A stretch of DNA of 64,000 bases from Ciborinia camelliae (GCA_025890175.1 JANPYM010000003.1:2414795-2478794), one strand, 5' to 3'. Positions 1 through 13,000 are shown, counted from the first letter of the stretch. Numbers and translations: made by a program. The notes: generated by a model from the letters alone, not told the origin.

Positions 1-1446
1 AGGAAGTTGCGGGAGTGGTTGGTTGGGATGTTCGGAGTCCAGAGTGTTGCATGGTGGAATTGAGATTAATGGTGGGTCTTGGTTGCTGACCGAACATAGA
101 CTGTTGTGCTGCCTGTACAGGTTGATGATTATGTGAAGCTTGAACCGGCGTATCCGGAGTCGAATCCATAGGTCCGATAGCATCGTCCATTTCCATATCT
201 TCAACTCCGTCCATCTCATCAGTAGCACCTTGACTAGTTTTTTGTATTGGGGTAGCTGGTTGTGAGCGTTGCTGTTGGCGCATCAATTGAATACCTCCTA
301 CACTTGCACCGGCTTGTGGCATCTGTAAACCCGAAAGCCGAGGCTGTTGTGATGGCTGGTTTTGTTGATGCTGAGCATGATGTTGTACGGCGGATGTGGT
401 TTGTGCTCCAATAGCTGCTCTACCGTTGGGGGTTGAGTTCTCCCGGGCTCGTACAATGGATGAATTATTTCGAAGTGATGCTGGGGTCTGCTGCGCATGA
501 GACTCTTCGTAATGTTGTAAAAGGTCATGTAGTGTCGGTAATGTGTTGCCACAACAGCTGAAATCTTTCATGAAGTTGGCTTCGAGCTTGGGAAGATATG
601 AAGAAGAATGGTATGATGGCGATTGATATGGGAATGGTGATGTGCCCGCCATAATAATACTATTCAAAATTGTCAGTGTCATGCGAATGGCAATTGTGTG
701 CCCCGCACTTGCTGGAGCGCCGAACATTTTTGTTTGTCAAATGTGATGAGTGAGGAACATAGTTTTTAAATGATGAATGAAGTTAAGCTGAAATTTTGGT
801 AAAAGATTGGATAAAACACATACTCATCTCGAATCCAGCTTCCAACAGAAACTCCTCCCCAGCTCATACCTCCAACGAGACTCCCTGCCAAACTTTCGCG
901 ACGAGGGCGATTGTTGTTGATTCTATTAGGATTGTTCATAGAGATGGGCTTTGCAGCTGCAAATGACTCCTGTCGTGAACGACTCATATTATCATCAAAT
1001 CCTGTACCAGTTGTCATGATTCTTGCAGAAGTTTGTGAATCTGGGTTGCGGTAGTTGGAATTGTAGTTGGAATTGTTTTTGGTGCCTTGAGATGATGGGG
1101 ATGACGAAGTGTTTCTTGTTGGTGTGGCGATATTTATAGGTGAAGAGGTTGTTGTCATGGTAGATTTTACCTTGAAAATAGAATCGCAATCGCCTTGTGA
1201 TGAACAAGTAGTAGGAGTAGTAGGAGCAGTAGTAGTGGTAGTAGTATTGGAATCGGGAGATGAATGAGAATGTGAATGTGAATGTGAATGTGAAGATGGT
1301 TGATGTTGTAATTCGGAAGAGTTGCACTGGTACTTTAATTCATGAGCAGTGTCAGTGTCGATAAATGTTATCGAGTCCGAGACTTGTTGGTGGGTTTCTT
1401 CGAATGGGGCGGCGTGGGATTGTCTGAACCAGTTGGAAAGAGGCAT
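1..1446 (-). CDS. SFP1: Sfp1-like C2H2 zinc-finger transcription factor (3' part cut off by the window edge)
   Basis: Exons are complement(824..1446) and complement(1..659, continuing out of the window). The 164-nt intron has a GTATGT donor and an AATAG acceptor and the frame is kept (phase 2). About 427 residues are visible. The N-terminus is Ser/Thr/Asn-rich, with a His-Ser run near residue 55 encoded by a GAATGT microsatellite. Residues 186-206 carry the RRESLAGS and MSWGGVSVGSWIRD stretch that I recognise from fungal Sfp1 proteins. The first finger (C243, C244, H257, H262; core TLHDLLQHYEESH) has adjacent cysteines, as in this family, and a Gln-rich tract follows. Sfp1 in yeast is a nutrient- and TOR-responsive activator of ribosomal-protein and ribosome-biogenesis genes; the same role here is inferred from homology. 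The C-terminal finger pair lies outside the window. The start at 1446 is the first in-frame ATG. Confidence 0.85.
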
Positions 1447-4400
1447 TCCGAATTAAGTGGGTCAATCTCGGTACTAGTACTAGCCTGCTAGCTTGCCAGG
1501 ATTATCTAATTAGTTTCAAAATGAGATTTAGCTCCGAATTGAAATTGTGGACAGGTAAATTGTAACTTCCAGGTAATAAGAGCACTAGGTACCTAGTAGG
1601 CTAGTAGCCGACATGATACATTGGATGGTACATACTGCACGGTAGTATAACACGAATCCTTGATGCGGACTGTGCAGAAATGTACGTGCTAGGAGTGAAT
1701 GGATGACTGGGTACAATGGGAGGGGCGCATGAGTGGGTAGGTGAGATGGGTGAAGTGGAGTACTGAAGTGGTAGAGATGGGATGTGGGCTGTCGGAGGAG
1801 AGTATGAGGGGCAAGGGTTACAAAATGTACTTGACTCCGTTAAGGTAATATGTATGGTAACCCTAACTGAAGCAGGGCAAACCAAACATAGAAACACAAT
1901 TGGGCAAGTTTAAAAGAAAAGAACCTACCTATTCAGGATTTAGTTGAATTGCACTTCTTAACAACAAGAAGTCTGCTAGATATCTAGGCAGGTAGGTAGG
2001 TAGTGAGTGTATTGATAGATTATCGCAGGTTAACACCTGTAGGTGACTTGAGGAAATAGGTTCGATGTGTGATGGGTGGATGGATGGATGTATCAGCTAC
2101 GAGAAGTCTAGGTAGCTACTCGTATAAACTGTATAACTGTAGGTGTAAGAGATTGGCTGCTGCTAGAAAGCGGATCGATTGATGCTAGGTGAATGGCAGT
2201 TCTTATACTTTCTTTTCCGTTGGGACGGATATTTACGATTCGGTATGGAGTAGCGAGCAAGTCAAGCCGGGGTTGACACCAGATGAAGGAGGTCGTATCG
2301 TGGCGCGAATAGCGAATATCTAGTGTAGTAGAAAACAATATAATGAGAGAGTTCACTCTGTAATGCATATGAACGTAAGTACTGTAGGTAAACTGTTGGA
2401 AATGTGTCTTCCCATGGAGGTCAATGAACTGTATTTAATAACTTTTCAACCAGAGGCAACCGCTATGTATCTTGATTCTGAAATCGGGGCAATGCACATT
2501 TCAAAAGGGTTGAAGCTTGTTTCTGGAATTAGGAAATTAAACTTTGAAATGATGGATGTTTAGTTCGATTATCATAGACCTGATGGGTTAGTGAGTGGTC
2601 AAGCAGTAACAAGCACGTCGTTGGAGTCGTTTACAAGGCTCAAGGCTCCAAAATCTCTATCTAATGGGTTTGGTCCCATGTTCCAACCTCCAACGCTTCG
2701 AATGAGGTTCCAGAGAGATCCGCAGTTAATCTTTCTAGAAGCCTGAAAGATTCTATTATAATTATTGATGATGTGTATTTCTAGTTTCTAGATGTGGATT
2801 CTTCCAACCTTATATGCAACCTGCTTCATGCTTCATGCTTCATGTATGGGATAATATTGAATATCTCTTTCGCTATATCTACATCTTGCTTCGGATACCT
2901 ATGATTAATTATATTGCCGGAACCCTTCAATGTGATAGATCATATGATGAATATACGGTGAGATGCCCTCCTTTTCCTCGTTCGCCAAATCCAAGCGGTG
3001 TGTTCCGCTGTATCTGTCGATGTTGGACGACGGCGCCCCCGTGTGAATGGAATCAAACGAATTGAAATAGTGACAGTAGTGCTGGACCAAAAGAATTCTC
3101 AACCTTCAAGAGATCAATAAACAATCCTTGAAGGCTCTATACTTCCTTCTATCCAGCGACACTTTGTTGACAGGTCTTGACGGATCTTTTACCCATTGTA
3201 CCTACTGACAGTGTGGCTCGTTTAGATCATTTTTGAGTCGTACCATCTCAGCCTTGCATGGGGATAGAGAAATCACTGTTTGAAATCTGACAATCATTAC
3301 TCAGTATGGTAGCCCCCTCGAGAGATTTAAATGCTTCAAGGTGGACAAATTACGAGCCCTAGATTCGAAAAGTTCATGCTTGATCGTACAATCCTGATTT
3401 TAGACTACATACCTAGGTAGTTAGTATATTTGAGGTCGTCGCCACTATCCTTCTTCAAGAAATCGATATGCCAATTTTGTCGGAACTAAATTCAAGTAAT
3501 ATTTAATATCTATGTATAGCATTATAGTACCGAATATTATAGAGCTCCTAGTTTTTAATTCAAAAAAGTAAAAACCTTACAATCTGAACGTTAGTCTATA
3601 ACTTGTGGGCTTGTCCCGACGTGTGAAGTTAATGATTTTGCATTACAGCCATGATCCTAACCGGTTGTACACGATTCATATCTGTTGCTGAAAACCTACT
3701 GCAGCACAAACACCAACTCGTGCGGCTAGAAAGTATACAACTCGACTCTCGACCCTCGAGTGCTAGGAAACGAGAATATCCCTCCTATAGTTTACCATTA
3801 TATAGCACGTGCTAGCGTGTTGGAGTTGCATACTTTCTGGCCACATGAGTAGAGTTCGGCAGCTGAAGTGCTGAATGGTAAGCGGCTACAAGTGATGGTA
3901 TTCTTGCTTTCAAATTCAATAATATGCCTGGGAACTGGAGTGGTGATGATAAGACCAAACTCAATTTCCATACTCTGCGCGCGCATTTCAGTATCTGATC
4001 AACAGGATGAGAAGTATTCTTGCTTTCAATACCTAAGTAATATAATATGCCTTTGAATCAATATGCGGAAACTGAAGTGGTAATGATAAGACCAAACTCA
4101 ATGTATAGACTATGCTCTGCGCACTCACTTTCAGTATCTTATTGACAGGACAGGAAGTTGATAATGACAATGAGAGCTATCAAGATCTATTATTACGAGT
4201 ACGCGAGGGATGAATATATCCCCTTCCCCTTCCCTTCCCTTCTATCTGTGTTACTCGGCTTAGTCGCCTTCAGCGGATGACTTGCGACTCAAGAGATTGT
4301 AGTTGAATATACTATCACGTGATAAGATGGACGAATGGAGGGGTCGAGAAAAAGCAAATGCCGAACTTTCCGGTCCCCCATTGATATCAACGGACCTGGT

Positions 4401-5133
4401 AATTAAATGCAGGATTAGGTATTGTAGACATACCTACCTAGTAGGTACCTAGGTAATTGGAAGGTACCTATATCATTGGATGGACAGCGGGAATTTTCTC
4501 GGACATCGTCATTCGGCATCCCGTCATACCACTTTTCCTTTCCTCTCCTCTTACTGAGTCCTCTTACGTCATCATTGATGCTATTATTGCAGCAAAAACT
4601 CCAAGACGGGAGCTTTTACATTGCCCGGACCGGTATGGACTTTCTCGGGCTTTGAAATGGGAACAGAAAGTTTATTAATATGTAAGTACTTACCTTAACT
4701 AGGTAGACAGGTAAATATATTATATATTATATATTTCCTTCAAATCCTCCATCAGAGAATTGATAGTATACTTAAACTTGGACCTACTCATAATACCTAC
4801 CCATCTAGATACTCCAGGGCTCACTTCATACTCATACTCATACTCATACTGTAGCTCCCGAGTCCCCACCTTTAAGGAAAGGGTTTTGAACGACATCATC
4901 GACTGACAGCTTACTAACGACCCACGACCCATTTTACAAAACGTACAAAGAGGCAAACGCCAAAAGCTACAAAAACGGCCAAGCAGCATAGTCTTCAAAA
5001 TCGGTCAATCTATCACTTAAGAGTATTTACGAGATTCAATCTCAATATTAACCCTCAGTTCAAACCACAAACCACAAGTAAATACCCTGTCGCAAAGGCT
5101 CCTCTTATAGCCGCCAAACCGACCATATAGATC
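1447..5133. other. Long divergent spacer between the SFP1-like gene and RCF2
   Basis: No open frame here looks coding. The spacer holds the upstream regions of both neighbours, several TACCTAGGTA palindromes (3410, 4446), an imperfect tandem repeat (3899-4158) and a short CATACT microsatellite (about 4826-4852). A 3.7 kb upstream region is long for this window and would suit a regulator with a long leader, but I see no specific operator. Confidence 0.6.
3899..4158. repeat. Imperfect tandem duplication, two copies (about 116 and 144 bp)
   Basis: Copy 1 runs 3899-4014 and copy 2 runs 4015-4158. Both begin with TATTCTTGCTTTCAA, pass through ATAATATGCCT and AAGACCAAACTCAAT, and end in a TTTCAGTATCT...ACAGGA block. 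They differ by substitutions and by about 28 bp of insertions in copy 2. Non-coding. Confidence 0.8.
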
Positions 5134-6163
5134 ATGAAGATTCTTACCAAGGAAGAAGAAGCTGAGCATTACAATGCCACTGTGAAAGGCGGAAGTATAG
5201 GAGGTCTTGTCGGTCTCACACTGGTATGTATTCACGGGCAATCTCAATTCCTCGACCCGACAGATAAGCTGACGAGTTCACTAGGGCGGAGCAGCACTCT
5301 ATGTAGCCAACGCCCGATTCCATACCATCCGCAGTCTCACAATTCCCATGAAATCTTTCCTCGTCTCATCTTCCGGGACATTTGCCGCCATAATAAGCGC
5401 CGACCGCGCATCTCGCTCGTACGAATGGAATCGCGACCCTTCGCGAAATTATAAAGATCAATCCAGCCTCCTTATCGAACAAGAAAAAGCGAATGAAACT
5501 ACTGCCCAGCGACTCAAGTCATGGGGGAAAAGCAACAGATATTCGATTGTTACCGCATCGTGGGTGGCTAGTATGGGAATAGCCTTTGGAATAGTATCGA
5601 GAAACAAATTTTTGACTGGTGCCCAAAAATTGGTACAGGCAAGAGTTTATGCACAGGGATTGACGCTTGCCGTATTGGTTGCATCAGCAGCGTTTGAGAT
5701 GGGAGATGCAAAGAAGGGGACAGGGAGGTGGGAAACAGTTATGGTGTTAGATCCAAATGATCCGGAACATAAACATCTGATCCAGAAGAAGATTCATCAT
5801 GAAATATATGAGGGGGAGGATTTATGGCGTGGTATGTTCTGATTCCCAGCATACCACTTTTGATTACCTCATCTGGAAACGTACTAATGGACAATTATAG
5901 ATATGGTAGCAGCCGAAGAGCGCCGCATAAATGAACGCAAGAGGGCAGCGGAGGAAAGAAACCACTCTTCGGGGAAAATATCCAAGGGCAAAGAAAACAA
6001 GGATAAAATCTCTAGCGAGATGATGAGTGCCGGAAAAGTAGCCTTCGCGGATGCCAAAGAGAGAGAAGAAAAGAACCAGGTTGAACAAGCTGAAAAGGAC
6101 GCGGATGCAAAGAACGAATCAGCACAGTCGGGACTGCAAGTAAAGAGTAGGAATGAGATTTAG
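5134..6163 (+). CDS. RCF2: Respiratory supercomplex factor 2 (HIG1-domain mitochondrial inner-membrane protein)
   Basis: Exons 5134..5223, 5285..5831 and 5901..6163 give 299 residues. The introns are 61 and 69 nt, with GTATGT donors; the second has a CTAAT branch site. Rcf2 is a mitochondrial inner-membrane protein that associates with cytochrome c oxidase and the III-IV supercomplex. The start MKILTKEEE is typical of fungal Rcf2. Small-residue membrane segments lie near residues 19-40, 53-69, 116-134 and 155-170, and the HIG1 signature QARVYAQG is at 148-155. The last 90 residues form a charged Lys/Glu-rich helix. No separate cleavable presequence is obvious. All splice phases agree, so the model is firm. 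Confidence 0.93.
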
Positions 6164-6716
6164 GGATGGAGTGTTTGACTACCGAATCTTTCTGGTGTTT
6201 TGTTGGGGATTTAAAGGCATGATGAGTCGTATATAGATGGCAAGGTAATAAAATAGGAGCGGCATTGGTTGGTGTAAAATCTGTATATACTTCGATACTT
6301 GTATCAATAGAATGATGAACGAATCTCTCAACTACCTTTTCTCTATTTCATCACTATTGGCAAGTGCCAATTTCCTACATCAACTTACTATAATATATGA
6401 TAGCAATAGCTTCTCCATCAGTCAAGTGACCCGTGTAAACATAGCTGCAATTTCTCCCGAATAATTACCAACTGTTACTTTTATTTTTATCCCCGGCTTC
6501 CGAGCAATGTTATCAGATGGCGCAGTATATGCCAAGAAGCTGTGCCGTATGCCACATAATTCCAAACTCCCAAGCTCTTTGAGAACACAACCCACGAACA
6601 ATATCCTATATTATTTTCATGCTCTTTTAGATACAACACTTATGACAGATCGATAGTACTTTTAGTCAATCTCGTTTCAAAATAACTATACTCTGGCTTT
6701 CCAAAAGATTTGCACA
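6164..6716. other. 3' region of RCF2 and upstream flank of the decayed reductase
   Basis: There is no coding frame. The first 150 bases are probably RCF2 3' UTR. The remainder leads into the ATG of the broken reductase at 6717 and may hold its old promoter. Confidence 0.5.
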
Positions 6717-7385
6717 ATGAAGGCTGTGGAAATCCATGGACTTGGCAAGGTGGAAGTTATTGATGTCAACGAGCCTCTACTCCGACATTATTATCTCGGG
6801 GTTAAGACCGTAGCATTAGCCTTGAAACCCTAGCAATACCCCATGTTGCTGACTAGAAATGAATGGATTTAACTCACTCTTACAGCTGACTAAAGGCATA
6901 TTGACTTTCTAGGCTAAGCTGGCCGTGTTGTTGGTAAGTCTCCTGTCTCATAATTGTTACATTATATGCAGCATTTCAATTTTATATCTCAAGGCTGCGA
7001 CTACCCCAGTGTTGTTGAAGAGGTAGGCAAGGCTTGCCAAAGGGACATTAAAATCAGGGATAGGCGTTACGGTTTATGCCATAGCGCTAATAATGTATAT
7101 ACCTTCAAATATAATCTATCCAGATCAAAACGTCTTTATTGATGGTATCCCTACAGCAAGGAGTTTTGCGAGAAGAAAGAAGATTTATGTGCTTGAATTC
7201 CCGACAATCTCAGCTTCGAGCAAGCCGCGACTCTGGGCGTCGGTGTCGTTAATATTGGCCAATCTCTCTAGCATTCCCATTGCTACCACAAAAGATTTCC
7301 TCACCAGTATCTTTACTCATATACGATGGCAGCACTTCAACGGCAATGCTTGCCATACCACATGCAAAACTGAAAGATATTATTA
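6717..7385 (+). pseudogene. Decayed, truncated medium-chain (zinc-type/trans-enoyl-reductase-like) oxidoreductase
   Basis: An intact ATG at 6717 opens MKAVEIHGLGKVEVIDV, the start of fungal zinc-type alcohol dehydrogenase or enoyl-reductase-like proteins. Further pieces follow in the expected order but in different frames: KTVALALKP, RHIDFLG, AGRVVGCDY, SVVEEVGK, NLSFEQAATLGVGVV and finally the Rossmann-loop piece GSTSTAMLAI near 7330. Damage includes TAA where the family has a Trp codon (near 6893), a stop after FLG, a lost GT donor after KP, frameshifts and loss of the whole C-terminal half. G-to-A and C-to-T type changes at stop positions would fit repeat-induced point mutation, but single-copy decay is equally possible. 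The 3' end abuts an AT-rich block. An intact homologue would reduce an activated double bond using NADPH; this copy cannot. Confidence 0.82.
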
Positions 7386-8099
7386 ATCATGTTTTGCCAA
7401 GTACAAGCTAATGAAAGAAGCTCTTTTGTCTACCAGTACCGGGGAATCCGTAGGGGGCAATTCGGTATCAATATTGTGTAAATATAATTCTTTAATATAA
7501 AAATTTTGATTCCGATTTGCATTTAGATCTATAAGCGCTTTAGATTATAGCTGAAATGGATAAGCTTTAAGTTGTAACTTTAATCGATTTTGAAACTATG
7601 TTAATTTTATATTGGATTGAACTAGATTTTAAATTAAAATTTTAGCGGGTTAAGCTTTTTAAAGAACAAAATCATTTCTTTAAAGGATTCGAGATATGCT
7701 TTTTTGTTTAACTATTTTATTTATTATTTTATTGTTGGGATAATCATGTAACATAAGAACTTAAGGGTGCTGTACCACTAGTATCACGCTAGTGGTATAC
7801 GGCATTTCCTGGTTGATTTTATCTTCATGCAATCTTTCCCCTTTGATTATACGTCTAACGGTTATTAAAACTTTACCATGGTAGACCGTCAAATCCGATT
7901 CTTGGGGCTTCAGTATATGATTACTGTTACCAAATAGCATTACATATGTTCACTATTCATATCTGCGAATCCTAAAGATTTGCCTTGTCTTGAAGGGTAG
8001 TAGGTATACAGAGCAGGCATGAAGCGAGGCAAAGTGAGGCTCGAAGGCCATGCATGTAGACTGAGTGAAGACACTTGTAGACATGCCGACTATTATTGA
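7386..8099. other. AT-rich, probably RIP- or decay-affected block with a small hairpin
   Basis: From about 7475 to 7750 the sequence is conspicuously AT-rich, with runs such as AATATAAAAATTTT, unlike its flanks. No frame is open for any length. A perfect 9-bp inverted repeat, TACCACTAG / CTAGTGGTA, sits at 7773-7781 and 7789-7797 around a 7-nt loop. The block separates two broken oxidoreductase genes and may be the remnant of an inserted, mutated element; no transposase piece can be recognised. Confidence 0.55.
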
Positions 8100-10042
8100 T
8101 TGATCAATAGAATATGATTCATTGAAATTACATAGCGATGTAACTATAACGCAATATACATACATGCCAGGAATCTTCGGGAAAACACTCTCAATCAACC
8201 ACTCTCGGTTCATCCACGCCCCTCATCTTAAAATTCGTATCCAAGACCGTTATCTCGTCATCATCATCAGCCTCAATAGGACAAGAACACGATGCATGAT
8301 ATTCCCATGCCTTGATGAGCGCAAACTGCTCAAGATTTTCAGAGGTAATGTTAGGATCGGGCCATATACGCGAAAAGGAACCTTCAAGCGGAATGAGATT
8401 CTCAAAAGCTTCGATTCCGAAATTCATTCCCTCATAAACAGCGTGGAAGTCTTCGTCGCCACTAACACCAGTATCAAATTAGTTGAATGTGACATCGAGC
8501 ATCGAGAGTGTCATGAGGATCGGCGGATTTCAAATTGACGGTTCTGGTGTCGTAGCGCAAGTGCGCTTTGAAAGTGAGCCCGATCCAGATCTTGTGGTTG
8601 GCGAGGGTCTGGGTGGAGTAGCCGGGGAAATATCCATTGATATAGGTAGGGATGCCTCCGGGGAAGAGATCTTGGACTCCGTCTGCGACGCTGGAATGTT
8701 CAAGGTATGCGAGAACGATATCATTAGTGGAGTACGCCTTTCAGAAGGGGGAAATTCTCCCATTGTTCGACACATGTAGTAGTGCCATCGAAGAAGGTGC
8801 ATTGTTTTAACAAAGCGAAGTCGGAAGTAGAGTTTCCAACAATTTCTTCAGTTCGGCTTGGGGCCCAAGACCGGAAAACCTGAGAATTTGAGGTGTGTTG
8901 AATGTACCACCTAATATGATATGATGACTTCTTTTGTGGCAGTGTCACTTTACAAGTGCCGGTGGGGCAAGCCATATTTTTAATGCGAGGATCGGCACGG
9001 TACAAAGATTTCCCAACGATAAATTCGACTCCTGTTTCTCTAGGTATTGCGGTAGTGATATTGAATTGGACTTTGGTAACAATAGTACTGGGCTGCACAT
9101 CTAGCTTATACGTCTTGGAGCTCATTGTTGATGTCGAGAACGAGAACGTCCACCAATCCGGTAGCTGTGGTTATGAGTTTCCCAAGTATATTTGCATCCC
9201 ATGCCCTAGCGGCGGCGATGACCAGTGAGAGAACTTTTTGATCTTGAACAATGAGCTCTGGGTTGGTAACCTCGGTCTGCAACCACCCATCCAAACCATG
9301 ACCTGTGGCATCAGTGCTGAGGCGGTGGCAAGATTCGAGCTCTTTATAGTATTCGCGCATATTTGCTGGAGCCCAAGTCTCATCGCCGATTATATTTTGG
9401 GTGTATTGCCAGTCGGTCTCGGGGGGTAAGGTGGTGATTAAAGCATTGCATTCAGCGCATCCACCGAGAGTTCCCGTTCGTGGGTAGAGGGTTCCCAAAG
9501 GAGTTGCATCTGAGTCCTAGTTAGTAAAGTTCAAAAATAGTGATTTAGGTCAACAAGAAGGAGCTAACCTCCAGGAGCATGAAGGCCAGCATAGAAGTCT
9601 CCATCAGCAGTCTCATAGGTCATCTTTGAGTCTCTCTCTTGTCTGGTCTCATTTTCTTAAAGATGAACAAATAAATCCCATCAAATTGGGTCATAGTAAG
9701 GAGCCAAAACATGTAGCGCTGGAACCTGAATTTCAGTATCTTCTCCCTGATCTTCTCCAGCGTCAACAAGCAAAGCTGAGTGGCCTGGTCTGCCAGAGCA
9801 AGCCTTGGGGTCAAAGGAGCACCTCCTGGCCCGCTTCCCACTGCAACGTAGTCATACGTATCAAGAGTGATGTTTGCAGAACTTGAGGTCAAATTCCCGG
9901 TACTTTGTTGGTGTGGATATTGAGATTTGCTAGAAGATATCAGTCAATGCTAGAATTGGAACAAGAAAACACCCTGTAGATACAAAGCAAAAGCCGTAAG
10001 ACTAAAACGAGCGATAGGGCTCAAAGATCGCATGGGAAACAT
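8100..10042 (-). pseudogene. Decayed GMC (glucose-methanol-choline) FAD oxidoreductase, once secreted
   Basis: Read on the minus strand from ATG 10042, a signal-peptide-like exon (MFPMRSLSPIARFSLTAFAL) is followed by the FAD-binding motif VGSGPGGAPL near 9840. Next come TYETADGDFYAGLHAPG, an intact-looking intron (about 9512-9567), GTLGGCAECNALITT near 9460 (GMC signature region), TKVQFNI (9060), YLEHSSVADG (8690) and GYFPGYS (8620). The C-terminal HHASCSCPI and GVDEPRVVD (8200-8310) are close to the substrate-side His region. These blocks keep family order but need several frame changes (for example near 9790, 8790 and 8480), and stops fall inside. An intact homologue would be a flavin alcohol or sugar oxidase/dehydrogenase. 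It lies convergently to the broken reductase. Confidence 0.85.
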
Positions 10043-13000
10043 GATGATTCCGGATGATCGAATGGAACCAAAGAAAACAGAAAAGCAAACGGAGACGAAT
10101 GAAGTAGTGATGGTGTGTGTGTGTGGGAAGAAATTGTCCTTCATGCTGAATGTATCTTATGTTGATATAAGACCACTGGTGGATGTATGGAAGAAGCCTT
10201 CAATTCAATACAGACCCGCTGGACAGCTTTACTGGAGCCATCTTAAAACCAAAAAAAATACCTTTGCAGCTTTTCCATATACGATCCTCCTGTCCTGTCG
10301 CAACATAGTCGTCTTGTCCGCCAAGTTTCTTTCTATCTGCGCCCTGTCTCTCGAATTCTCGAACTGCCTTTCCATTCCTCTATCCTCAATAGCATAACCA
10401 ATTTGCACAGTCAAACACTTCGATAACTTGACGACCAAACAAGTGTCTGTTACAAACCCCCAAAAAGGCTGTATATGTATGCCCATTCTCGCCAATAAAC
10501 TTGCTTTACGACCCTCCACAATGGAATAATAGCTCTAAGCGTCGGATGTTCACTGCCAGCTATATGTATGCGCTATTTCCGTATCAAAACGGAGTGAAAT
10601 TCTTCAATATAACGACGCGGTTCTTCACATTTTTTGTCCCATAAATGAAGATTCTTGGTATGAATAAGGCTCTTATTTCTTACCCTGAGTTTGTGGTTGA
10701 TGTTCTGAGTTGAATAGCAGACAAGCTTCAAGAACGCAAAAGTATGTTTCCATTGCTGAACATTCAATCTAAAGTCCAGAAGCGAAAACGATGTAGATCT
10801 AGTGAATTAGATTGACTTGTTCTTGCTTTCCTCCCATCATAAGCGGGAAGAGCTGATTTATCTTCCAAGGTTGTCCAAGGCACTCTAACTGTTCCTGATA
10901 TGGTTAAGGCCTACGAGAACTCTCTTCTGTTATTTTTGTGAACACTTATTACTGCCTTGCATATTTGGTCTAGATACTGTATGTATACTATGGAGAGCTT
11001 GCCTTGGTGATAGATTGGCACCACCTATCTCAAGAAGAATTTTGTCGCATATCTACACATGGCTTTGATTCAGTCTTAATTAGCAAACACCATCGACTAT
11101 AATTTGACAAGTTCGGTACTAGATGTACCCATATTGAGGCTAGAAGCCTTCGAACATCATCCGCTTTAGATTTACCCCCATCTTTCTACCTAGATATGAG
11201 CCCATTAAACAGTGTATCTAATATCAATTTCTGCACCCGTGAGGTTGTCTACAACAATAAACAAAATCACGCACACCTGTAAAGACAAACTGAGACCAAT
11301 CATGGTCCTCTATGGTGAAAATATGCATACCTAGGTATCATCAGTGAATGTTTAACAAAGGCCGAAATAAAGACCCCGTGGGAAAATCTGGAAAACTTTC
11401 GTGATTAGCCACGCGATTGGAAAAGCGAATGTGATCTTGATGGATTCTAGGCCAAGAGCTGGCCGGCCGCGGCGAAAAATAGTTCAACGAAAAAGAGGCT
11501 TTCGAAAGACCTCATGTATGTATGCTAGCCCACATCCCGCAGGGGATTGTCGATATCATGGAAACACAAAAGAGTAGAGGCTTAGATAACAGATGGTATA
11601 CGAAGTGCAACAAAACAAGTTATATACATGCTGACCAGGTTAAGGGGCCCGGAAGGACGTGAAGCTACTGGCCGAGAGGAGGGTTCGAAGTCGTTGGGCA
11701 TATAAGGATACACAATGGTAGAATGAGCAGAGTGTAGCAATTATTTGCGCCAAACACTGCCTTGAAAATATTTGGGTGCTCTATTAATATAGTACTACAG
11801 ACATTGAACTCTGTGTGTAAACGAAGAGTATCCAGTCGAAAGCCGAGCATAGACTAGGACAATTATAAGAATAGGATTGAGAACCTGGCAGGCAAGATGA
11901 GACATGCAACATGAAATGTTTTTCTGGCAGTGGTAAAAGGTAAATATGCAACCGACATGAACGAGCACAGAGACATAACTGTGCATCAAAATATTCGGGG
12001 CCAAAATCTCGGGAGATCGCCAATGTGCATAATGTCCGGAAGCACCAGCCCTACGAGCTACAAATTGCTTCGATAACTTTGCGCATCTCAATATTCAATA
12101 ATCCAAGTTCGTTGGTCCCATGACTCTTCTACAAATCTCACCCAAACCAATCATCCAAGCCGTTGAACGCAATAGGAAATTCACGAGCAGAATGCGATGT
12201 GCAACAAAAATTTCATTTTCATTCAGTATTCATTTTAAGGCAAAAGCTGACGGTATAGATGTGAAAGGGTCGTTTTTTCATGAGAATTGCTAGGTTGAGA
12301 ATGAGGAGAAGTGTAATTTTGAGATGAGCGAGACCCAATAGTTGGTGATATGTTCGGGAAGTGACATTGGGATAAAAATAGATGTGGGGGAGCGCTTGCT
12401 TAATTTAGAAATGGCGATCTACCTAGGTAAAGATGGCTAACACCAATAGACGAAGAAACAAGAAACAAAACCAATCGGAAATAATGCAGAATGATACAGT
12501 CTGGAATTGTCGAATCAAACCCGAAAGACAAAAAAATCACCTAGGTAGTTTCTTTCATGAAATTAGATTACACCACCTGAGGGAGGTTACCTTTTGTACT
12601 ATCTGCCTATCCATTAGTCTACCGAGCTCCAAGCCACAGCAGGAAACTCTGCGAGGGGAAATATGAAGACGAAGTTCGTATCTTACCTGAACTGTTGATC
12701 ACAGTTCCCGAATGATGGTCCAAATACAAAGCTATTGCATGAAAAAGCATCAACAAGGATCCGACATTATGTGAATGGATGTCAGAGAAGTTAAGCGCTG
12801 GAGCTTTGCCGTCTGTGCCTCTTTCGAAATGATATACTACTGTAGCAGCTGTCACATTACCAAAGCGTGTAATAATATCTCCCTAGACCTGATTTAGATC
12901 TGTATCTAGGTCTTCATAAACCTACTAGGTCTTCTCCTCCATCAAATCAAACTTACCAATCAAGTCGAACATCTGGGATTACTCCAAAGAAAACCTTTTT

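Noticed and set aside
8483..8779. 98-codon plus-strand frame rich in Gly/Asp/Glu
   Set aside because: It is antisense to recognisable GMC motifs (YLEHSSVADG, GYFPGYS) on the minus strand.
11640..11710. Possible tRNA B-box (GGTTCGAAGTC)
   Set aside because: The B-box does not end in CC and no acceptor or anticodon stem can be folded around it.
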